From assembly GCA_013365365.1 (NCBI GenBank), contig JABVXU010000009.1:62001-126000 (forward strand): a stretch of 64,000 nucleotides of DNA, written 5' to 3'. The DNA comes from Cruorifilaria tuberocauda. Lineage: Eukaryota > Nematoda > Chromadorea > Rhabditida > Onchocercidae. Shown piece after piece: positions 54,101-64,000 of the stretch. The notes below the pieces were generated by a model that was not told the DNA's origin, ran no database searches, and worked only from the letters and a program-made list of their open reading frames with translations. Numbering within the stretch: the stretch's first letter is position 1; the number at the start of each line of letters is the position of its first letter. The position numbers and the translations under genes were made by a program.

Positions 54101-57100
54101 TCTCCGTCATATAAGATTGGGTCTTTTAAGAGATATTTGGGATAAAGTAGACTAGATTTGACTGAACTAGACTAGATGAGCACATGTGTCAGTAAATAAC
54201 ATATAATAGGATTATAATAAAAAATTACAGTGATCTCATTAAAACTTAATTATCAGTTTTTGAATCAAAATTGAAATCTAGCGACAAAAATTTGGAGAAA
54301 TGTTTTCAACTGAAATTGTTAGCTTTAATCTATAATGTAAAAGGAATTTCTGAGAACTAATGCTCCTCATGAAATCATCCACAATAACAGCAAATGATAC
54401 ATAAATAGCCATCGATAATGGCTTCTTATCTAATATAATAAATCGAGTGAATATTCATTACATATTCGTCTAACAATTTTTTCTTTTTTAACTCTCTGCT
54501 AATCACTCTTTTCTGTTATATTTCAAGCTTGCAAAATTTTAAGATTTCTTTTATAATCTTCAAGTTTGTAGCATTGCTTATGGGATCATCTGATAACACT
54601 TTAAAATGAAAAATTTAATTAGGTTCGGACATTAATCATTCTTCAATAATCGACCAGAATTTCACTACTCATTTTATCTTATCAAAATTTTAATTTAAAT
54701 GAATATAAATTTGAAAGCGATTATATGGGCTGAAAATAGACAAAAATCAATTTACAAGTGAATTATTTATGAATTCTAATCTTTATAATGAAATCCATTT
54801 ATTTCGCATTCAATTCTCCTGCGATAATATTCATTTTCATTAAGAAATTCATATAGATTACAAGAAGTAAGTTTGTGATTCAGTGAGTCATAAAATGTTT
54901 TCTAAAATTGTCTAATACTTCTTTTTTTCTCATTCTCAATTAATTTTTGTATTTCCTGTAAGATATTTGCAAAAAGTGAAAAGCTCTCAGTTATCTGCAT
55001 AAAGGTATTTCTAATGATATTCAATCAAATTTAATAACTTGTATAATTAGACTTCTAAATGATTTGGAAAATTGGAGTTTTTTCCTTTAATTACTAGTCT
55101 TTTTATCATAATAAATAATGCTTCTCACAAATGATTTATTGTAGTACGTTTTTTATTTATCTTAAATAATAAGTTTGTTAGCGCTTCGAAATGAAATGTT
55201 TTATCATCATTTTCATATTTTTCAGTTTTTTTTCTGTTTGTTGCCTTCTGCTACTTTCATCCATAAAGCATAATTTAAAAAATTAGGGCATAATTTGACG
55301 TGTTATTGCGAGAAGAATTTATTCATAAATACCTATAAATAGTTAATTATTATATTTTGCAGTTCTATTTGCCTTTTCCTATCTCATTGCATGATTATTT
55401 GAATTTTCTAACATTACTGACGCAATATTTCACGAATTCTTTGCCGTTTATACTTTGTTCCAGCATTTTGTTAGATTTAAAAACTTTTTTAGGTAACTGG
55501 ATTGCACACTCAAAGCTTAAACTGAATACCCTTTTCAATCCACTTTCTAAACGTGCATTTTGGAACTATAAAGATGAGCTATATCAAGCGCCCAAATATA
55601 TTTCATTAAAAATCGAGAAAACACTTGAAAGATCTTATCGAACAGGTGCTTAAAATGAATGCTTTGAAATTTCAGAAAATATCAATTGCTTATGTTAAGA
55701 ATCAAATTTAGATCGAAGAGAAATCAGGCAATATTTTGATAACACACCACAATAACTCCTTTTGTTTTTTACGGAACGGCAATAAAATTACGCCATTTTA
55801 TCTACTTTAAAATACATCAAAGTTAAAGTAATCCCAGACTAATTTTATTCTTCTGCATACCCAACTACACAGATTTCGATATCAGTGATCAGAAATGACA
55901 GTACATAAAAATCATTCAAACCAGAAAAGTATAGGAACATTCCAAAAACTGCTATGAAGAAGATAGGCTTATGATGGACTTTGAGAATAAAAAGGACAAG
56001 CATCATTAGGACAAAACATAACTGTTCTTCTTTTCTTTTCTTTTTTCAAACTTTTCTGGATGATAAAAAAAAGAGACATAAGAGATATACGGGACAAAAT
56101 AATTTATAGTTATAGTGGTTTATTAAGAGCATTTCTTCTTTTGATGATAATTACATTTAATTTAAGATAAGCAATGCAAACATATAATGCGCCTTTTTGT
56201 TAACTTTGAATACTAATCAACAATATTATATTGATATTCCTTTAGTCCGTAGAACATGATGATTGTTCTAAGGTTTTTAAAATGCATATTTTCAGTTATG
56301 AAATTTAATTATTGAAATATTTATGGTATTATGTAAGTCTCGGAATGTTTCTACAATTAAGTGCTTCTCATTTGTCAGCACTGAGTTACAGTTTGGCAGC
56401 AGTATCGGATTGTATGAGTAATACTAGATTAAATAAGTAAGCTAAATTAAGTAATCCTCTACGAATTCTTTTAAATCAAAGTTTTTATAAAAATCTACAG
56501 AATAAAATTCAAACAGTGAAGTTGAAGTTATCTTAGAAGTTAAGAAAGAGCTGTTAAAAATTATCTATTCAGTACAACAGTATAATAAGTTCGCTTTTTT
56601 AATCAGCATCAAAGATTATCAAGAGCAAGAGCAGTGAAACAAAAATCTGCAAAGATATGAAGTAAAAAATGTTGAAGTTCCATCATCCATCCCGTTTCTA
56701 ACTGATCACTGCTACCTATCAGGTTTGCCAAATCTCTTCCCAACTGACTCATTTTCCAGCAAAATTCCAAAAATAATCCTCTTGGATCTCTTAAAAATTT
56801 TCAATTTCAATTTCTATTCAACTTCTCATTGGTCCCTATCATCGATCAATCAGTTTACTTTGAAATGGATTAGTTTTAAATTAAAAATTTTTATTCATTT
56901 TAAAAAACGTCTTTAGTATTGTTATTCAGAAGAAGCAAACATTGAATCTTTTTTAAACAAGTAATTTTTTGCTATATGATAGACTTATTTTCAAAGTATT
57001 ACCACGTAGAAATATAATTCATTTTTGCTATTGATGAAATATTCCTACTAGTTTTTTATCTAATGAAGTTTAATTATCTTAACTTGTTCTCCCTCAACAA

Positions 57101-57334
57101 CATTTTTAGAAGTACAAGAAATACTAATTCAGTTCTCACAATCCTATATTGAATTTTAAACAAGCAATACATAGTAAAATTCAGATATCACTGTTCCATT
57201 TTATTGAAGTAACCATAAAATTGATGCTAATTTTTGATGAAACTTACACATAGTCGTTTAATTGATAATCAGTATACACATAATCAAAATCCAGCAGAAA
57301 AAAGCACTTATTGATTAGCTAAAAGTCTGATAGA
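51128..57334. other. Gene-poor AT-rich region
   Basis: More than 6 kb with only AT-driven frames. A degenerate CATGCA/ACGCAA tract lies near 52605-52660. The frame at 55357-55653 is 98 codons but rich in Leu, Phe, Ile and Asn with no domain or flanking splice logic, so it is not called. No gene or RNA is supported. Confidence 0.6.
52605..52660. repeat. Degenerate (GCACATGCA)-type simple repeat
   Basis: Irregular units such as ATGCACTC, ATGCACGC, ATGCACATGC and ATGCGCACGC follow one another. A related CA-rich tract with the words GCATGCACATGCAC occurs near 16908. Confidence 0.55.
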
Positions 57335-57800
57335 AATGGTTTGGCGAAATAATAATGATCGCATTCGTCGTCGTCTTCCAACCATTCCATAGGAACCAGA
57401 AACTTTTCCAACTTTGGAAAGATTAAATTTGAGAGGTATGCTACTACCTATTTCACTTGATGACAGTATTGAACCACCGACATTGCTGGAGATGGATGAT
57501 AACAGTGCGGAGCAACTATCACTCTCAGACTGTTCTCGACAGTTCTCGGGTCCTACTGTTAACAGATTAATATCCTCCGTCCATTCCATTCAACAGTGTG
57601 AGCCTTCTCCCGAAAAGGGTATAGTAAGTTGCAAAAAGTTATAAAAGAATCTATTTTAAATTCGCAACAAATATTTGAAGTATCGGCTATTACTTATTAA
57701 GTTAATTTCTTGCTTCGATTTCAGGCTTTTTTAAAACATTTTTCCGCTAACCTAATCCTTTTACTGTCAAAGGTGGATTATTTTGTGAAATGCTTCTATT
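57335..57800 (+). pseudogene. Possible two-exon gene with one internal TAG, unknown function
   Basis: From ATG at 57335 the plus frame reads MVWRNNNDRIRRRLPTIP, meets TAG at 57390-57392, then stays open (ERLNLRGMLLPISLDDS, TLLEMDDNSAEQLSLSDCS) to a good donor ATA/GTAAGT at about 57622. The next exon, after GATTTCAG near 57724, continues in phase for 25 codons to TAA. The block is higher in G+C than its surroundings. However, the minus strand of 57308-57589 is also open for 93 codons from an ATG, ending in a basic tail (GRRRRMRSLLF). I cannot say which strand, if either, is coded. No family is recognised. Confidence 0.3.
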
Positions 57801-60800
57801 AAATGAATGGATTAATAAAGGTTAATTTTGGTGAAGGTGATTTGTGTTTTTAAAATATTTAAATTAATTAAATATAACAAAAAAGCAAAAATACAGAGTG
57901 AAATTTCTTCTAAATTTTTGAAAAATTAATGATTTCGATTACCATATTTCGCAATTTGAATTCCATGAAAAATTTTAAATATAAGGTACTCTAAATTGAA
58001 GAATTATAACATGCACAAACAAAAAATTTGTATAAGTAAGTGATGTTTGTGCAACTAGGAAAGAATGGATTAGCTTTAAAGTCGTATCACTTTCTTTATA
58101 ATCTGATCAGTAATATAAATAATTCTTTTTCTGAGCTAAAAATGGACCAATGAATACGCTAGGCTACTTGTCAAAAATGGAATGATACTTTTTCATCTTA
58201 GATTATTAGAGTAAATATTATCTACCTAACAAATAAATATCAGATAACCAGATTGTATAAGTATTATCGATATTTTATCATGCTGATAACTTTTACATAG
58301 TCGGACTGAATAATCAGAACTGATTCATAAATTTCATTTTAACTTTTTTCTATCTTAGTTGATTATTTTAATTTATCAAACACTTTTAGGCACACTAATT
58401 GATTTCCATCGCATATATTCAGTTATTTACAAAATTATTAATAAGAGAACAACTCCATCTATTCATTTATTTTAACTGAAACTTCAATTTATTTACTTGA
58501 ATAAAATTTATTAAATTTGATTTTATTCTTATTAATTTACTTCATACTCTTGAAGCCTCAAATATAAGAATAGTTAATTTTTAGTTTCATTTTTCTAAAA
58601 TTTAAATAAACATTATCGATAGTTAAATGAAATCTCTGATTCCTTCTAGGTGTATTTCTTTTTGATTAGAAGGTGACGAGAGAGAGAGAGAGAGAGGGAA
58701 AGAGGGAGGGAGAAAGAAAGAAACTAGGATAGTTCGAGATGAAATTTGGACAGCAATTATGAATTAAGAAATGATCTTAAAAAGCCAATTGTTAGGTCGT
58801 TGATTACATATCATTAAGTATGAATTGAATCGTTAAAAGCCGTTCATTTATCATGCAGTAGCATAAAATTAGATCAGTTAACTTTTAAACGCATCATTTT
58901 TGATGTGTCATTGGTTTCATAATTGCATATATTAAGAATGATATGAAATAGGTTCATAGAGAATTCCGATTTCTACCTCATCCAAAATATATATCCAACG
59001 CACAATTACACTGGATTTAAATTTCACAACATATCACGAAAGGAGCCAATTTTCGATTTCTCTTTAATCTTCAAATTTTCATTTGATCAATAAAATATCA
59101 AAAAGCACTGAGCTGTATTTTGGAAGCAGAAAAAAAGATTCTTTATTGGAGTGAACAAATCGGTGACCATCATAATTTTAATTTTAAGCAAAAAAATTTT
59201 TCATGAAACATTTGAAACAAGTAGAGATAGAACAATTTATTTTTCACATATTTTCCATATAAAAACTTCCAGATCAAAAAAATGCAATCAACATTTGTTC
59301 GCGGACCAAAACATCTGTTCGAAGAAAAAGGGATTGTTTTCAATTGGTAAGCTTTTTGTTTTTTTCTTTTCAATATGGGCATGTTGAAATTATGATATTA
59401 ACAAAGGTTTTTTTAAATTAAATTTAGATTTCGGTAATTTCTTTTATTTTAACACATCGTCGAGAATTTTCGAAACATTTTCAAATTGTTTTTTAATATT
59501 TAATAAATAATTTAATTTAAATAAAATGAAATTAATTTTAAAATTTAAAAAATAAGGAAAAGCGTCCCATCAAAGGGATGAATTTTTTTAATTAAAAAAA
59601 TGGCAGTTCACTGTGTTCGAATAAATCAAGCGAAAAATGAAGTATTTGGTAGATGATGATGAATGAACGGAAAAAATTTTAATCCAAGAAGTAGTTGGTA
59701 TTTGAAAGGGTAGAAAAGATTACTTTTTACAGCTGTATGTCGTCTTCACCTGATATTACATTAATGATGTTGTTAGCTGAAATGGATAAGTGAGTTTCTC
59801 ATTTTAACCATCGTAATCATGATAAGCTGGGATAAGCTGGTAATAATTAATAAAATTTATTATTATCATCTTTAGCCCTGAATGTATTCCAAAATGTGCA
59901 AATCAATTATTTCAAAAACTTAACACAATTATCCTCTAATTTCTCGGCGTATGTTTTCGCAATATGTTGAATAATCTAAAAAGATGAATGAACTGGGTAA
60001 TATTAGCCAACAAATCCGCAAGATCTTTTTGATACCAAGCAATCGAAATTTTTTTCAATACGACTAAAAGAAATGCAATTCCTCAGTGTTTATAGCTTAG
60101 CACCTATAAACTTCAATTAATTGAAAGAGTTTTCTGATAATTGCAAGATCTGATTTGCTGGGCAAATTACATGCATGAATACAGATGTTCATGCGAGCAT
60201 CATTTATTAATTTTACTCAGCGATCAATTTTTTATTAAGGAAATATAATCGCTGCAGTAAGAAAATTTAATTGAACTGAAATCACTTGCCATTCTGTTGT
60301 CTTCAATGTATTCTCCCATTCAAATAAAATTTACGTCTTAAATAATATTTTCGTATTTTTATCGTCTTTTCAGCTTCATTTAACATTTTATGTGCAAATG
60401 ATAACATTTATTTCCATCAAAATATTCTTCAAAAAATTTTTCAAAACTTTCAACTTTTAACATCAAATCTCATGGGTAATCAAGAGTTGCCATTTATATT
60501 TTACAAATTTTCCGTACTTTTCTTTGGCAAAATTATGAACACAAGAAGGAAGTTGATTACTATTAATTTTCGAGGAAACTAGGGATAGCGCAAACGTCGC
60601 AGTAGTAAATGATTTTAATCATTTTTAATCGTTTCTCTTTCGATTGATTCAGTGTAGCTCTATGTCTGTTATTACATCCAAATGAATGAGCTTAGACAAT
60701 AAAAAAAAGAAATCATTTCTTTTGGTTTACTCTAATTTAATTAGTTTTAAGGGTAATCGTTAAGCCATTGCCGCAATATATATTCTGAGAATACACAATG

Positions 60801-63800
60801 AAAGATATGAAAAGACCAATTCGAAGTCTCTCTTCATCACCTTGCATATTGATCGTCAAGACTATTTCGGGATTCAAGCGTTAGACATTTATAGTATTGA
60901 AGGTTGAGAAAGTAGCAGGCTTTGAGAATAAATCTTTATGAATGCTCAATTTGCTTCAAATTATTAAAAAAAGAATTTTTTTAACTTTATGTTTTATAGA
61001 GCAATGAGCACAAATTTGTCCATCAATTTTCAAAGTATCCTTAATTCGAAACTTCGACTAAAGCTTATGTTAATATCCTTAATTTAATTTAAATTATTAA
61101 ATTATTTAAATTAATTTAAATTATTCATAAAGGAGTTAACTTACTTGCTTACAATTTTAAGGAAGTATAGGTTATTTTTATTTATTATTTGTTCTTTTTA
61201 TGTTTGTGAGCTCAACTCAAAATAGGTTCATTAATTTTTTCTTTCATCAATGACACCCGTTATTAATAAAACACTTTAATTTTCTTTTAGTTTCTAATTA
61301 CTTTTATTACTAAAATTTTCTTTTGAAATGTTAAGATGAGTTTTATTAAATAAAATTCAATTATTCATAAAGCAATCTCGTACCATCCTATTTAATTATT
61401 TAATCAGTTTTTCCCGAATCAAATGGTGCCAACACTAATATCTACTTTATCATTTATCATTAGTGATTTATAATGAATACTGTCTCGCCGATACGACTAA
61501 ATTGCATATTATATGCGATGAATTATGCTTAATTCATTACATATGCAATCATTTTTCTCTCTTTTTCTCATTATTTTTCGCTTCGAAATTCAGCTGCTAG
61601 TCAATTTGAATGATTTTTAAAAATTTTTTCTAAAGCAATCAAATTGATTTCCGTCCTATTTATTACCACCTATTATAAAAATAAATTTAATTTTTCAGAG
61701 TGCATTTGATATGTTAACTTTTCAGCCAAGTATCAAATATTAATTTCAGTTTGGCATTTGCACTCTTTATTAATTTTTGTCAGTTTGCATTCTTTATCAA
61801 TTTTAAGACCACAAATCGTAAAATTATAGATGCATAGAGGATTGATCTGAAAATCGCCAAAATCTTTGGATTTACTCGAACCGCGAAATATGTGTAAAAT
61901 TCACAATTATATTAGTCCTCACTATTTGTTACGAAAAACATTTCAGGGTTGATGAAATCATTACACCAATGTGTGCATTACCTTTTAACAAAAAGGACAA
62001 ATATGAAGTTTTTGGTTCTTGTTCTGTTATCGATTCACTGAATAAAATTCAAAACTACATTTAATTTTACGTATGTCAATTAAAAAGCAGACTTTTTTGC
62101 TACAGATTTGTATGAGAATGCATATTGATTATAAAAAAGTTATCGGCTGCACACATAACATTTCAAAATTAAAAAAAAAAACAGTTGTTCACGTATGGAA
62201 ATCGAATTTTAGCTTAACAGAACATCACACCTGAAATCTAAATGTGAACGTTTCTAAATGATAGCGAGATTATTTTTTTCGATCAAACCAAATGTGCAGC
62301 ATAATGATAGGATATCAGTGATAACATAAGAAATTTGAGAGTTCAATAAGAAGATATACCAGTGATAACAACAATGAAGATTGCTCTGCAACATTATAAT
62401 TGATATTAGTGAACTAATGATGATAATGTGTAGTTTAATGATTATGAAGTATTTTGTGAGATTAATTTTTAGTCAAACGTTTACTCCTAATTAATATTAT
62501 CAAAACCATTTAAATTCATCCGAAGGCTACAGAGAAAATTTTCCCATGAAAAGAGCTTTTTAAATTGAAGAAAAGCGATTTCACAATGGAAATTTCTTTA
62601 CGCCGACTTATAGCTCTTATATTATTTTCAAATCGTTACATTTGAAGAATTCTCGAAAAAATGAAATGCTATTACATTCTGCATGCACTATTATGCATTT
62701 TGCTGCTTGTTTTGTCACCGAAGGATTTCGAGAAACTTGTTGAAATGAATAAAGTTTTGAAATGTAAACTTGTGAATATCCTTTAAATTAATTAATAATT
62801 CGGAAATGCACTATAGCTGGATAATTTTTCATCTAATAAAGCGATAGCAAAATTGAATAGAAAATTATTTTTGAATCAATTAATAATTTGAGGCCGTTTA
62901 AATTCATTATTGTCATACAATTTTTTCATGGAAAAAGGAACAAAGAAGAGGAGGATAGTAACTATTATTCGAAAACTTTACACATCAGTTTGTTTTCTTT
63001 TGTCACATTTAGAAAGAGTATATGAAACATTAGATTAGCAAAAAGAGAAAGCGTAAGATAAAATAAGCTAAAGGAGAGAAGAGGAGAATTATTAATTCTT
63101 TCACAGAATTCAACTTCCTTATTTTTCAATTCAGTTCTTACTCAAAATTATGCAATGAGTAGAATTAGAAAAAGAGCAATATTCAAACAATAAAAAGAAT
63201 TACTGTTCAAATAATGAAAGGAATTACTGAAAGACATCAACAATATCTAAAATCACAATATCTTTCTCTTCTGCTGTTGGGAAGTATGCTTTCCATCAAA
63301 ATTATCAGATATTATTTACTATGCCATACTTCTTGGTTTATTACAGTCTGCTATTTTCTCTATCAATATTTATTTCCATTTAAACATTCTAATTTAGAAT
63401 TTACAGCATATTTTCTATAATTTGATTTTCTGATTGAAATAAAATTATTGGGAAGTTGTATAGTAAGCTATGTAAATACATTTTGAAAAGTTCATATATT
63501 AGGATTACGAATTGTAATCATGAAAGATGGAGTGAATTTATATAAAATGTATAAATACCAGATTATCTAAACCGATTGAAATCATAGATGACATTTTCAT
63601 AAGTTAGAAAGTTGACCTGATTCATTTAATTTTTTTACATTTACTTTTTTCATAAAAGATTAAATTTATGTCGTAGGTAGAAACCAATGATAAATTGTTA
63701 GCATCGTTCTGTAATTGCTCTGATGAAGCTATATATTTCATTAATTTTAAATATCCATTTCAAGGATTTTTCCTTTATTCCTTTTCACTTCTTCCTAGGC

Positions 63801-64000
63801 TTTTTCTGACTTTAATTATACTCACATTCAATCACTACTAAATCCTACGCTTATTTATGCTATGACAAATAATTTAGCTACATTTCTAACTTATATGGCA
63901 GAATTCAAACTTGATATTACCAAAGTCGTACTTTGATCACTGTAGCAGTGAATAACGTTAATTAACTTTTCATTTGAATGATTCAGTAGATTTTCGTGCA
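57801..64000. other. Gene-poor AT-rich region to window end
   Basis: Over 6 kb without a convincing reading frame. It holds a (GA)n microsatellite at 58679-58698 and TTTAAATT-rich stretches near 59500-59555 and 61078-61125. Frames near 59151 and 63214 are AT-driven and lack domains. Confidence 0.6.
58679..58698. repeat. (GA)n microsatellite
   Basis: About nine GA units, followed by a further purine-only run to about 58723. Confidence 0.85.

Noticed and set aside
55357..55653. 98-codon plus-strand frame in the gene desert
   Set aside because: AT-driven composition, no domain, and no neighbouring exon or splice logic. Chance frames of this size occur in 13 kb of such DNA.

Overview
This is AT-rich eukaryotic DNA, almost certainly from a nematode. 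The genes are split into many short exons (about 40-250 bp) separated by AT-rich introns with the worm-type TTTCAG acceptor, and the intergenic stretches are long and low in G+C. The protein sequences and structure would fit a clade III (filarial or other spirurid) worm, but no marker here fixes the species. No bacterial genes, CRISPR arrays, tRNAs or rRNAs were recognised.

Layout: 64-2222 (+) 3' two thirds of a DHX15/PRP43 splicing helicase, entering from the left edge; 6970-9225 (+) an SH2-domain protein; 13106-14427 (-) a HAD phosphatase like pseudouridine-5'-phosphatase; 18350-22214 (-) Rab escort protein REP-1; 23299-27049 (-) a USP30-type deubiquitinase with a mitochondrial anchor; 28433-29308 (-) histone H3.3; 32457-33498 (+) retromer subunit VPS29; 33912-35125 (-) a broken astacin metalloprotease; 36474-37034 (-) cysteine-rich exons with one stop; 38214-40138 (-) the NEDD8-conjugating enzyme UBE2F; 40960-41509 (+) a small unrecognised two-exon gene; 42112 to about 46080 (-) a tectonic-family ciliary protein; 46727-48227 (+) MITD1; 48898-51127 (+) the proteasome activator PA28-gamma (PSME3). 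From 51128 to the end (about 13 kb) there is little except an ambiguous exon pair at 57335-57800.

The genes are housekeeping genes and no single pathway unites them. Three touch ubiquitin-like modification and the proteasome (USP30, UBE2F, PSME3), and three touch membrane traffic or ESCRT (REP-1, VPS29, MITD1). Tectonic and MITD1 are head to head with a gap of roughly 650 bp.

I found no new multi-gene system. The points most worth a second look are splice-site oddities (a VPS29 start codon alone in its exon, a GC donor in MITD1, a UBE2F intron lacking AG), a 24-bp perfect hairpin upstream of H3.3, a decayed duplicated coding-like segment in the introns of USP30 and H3.3, and several broken or frame-conflicted reading frames. 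All exon junctions were worked out by eye from reading frame, splice consensus and remembered family sequences.
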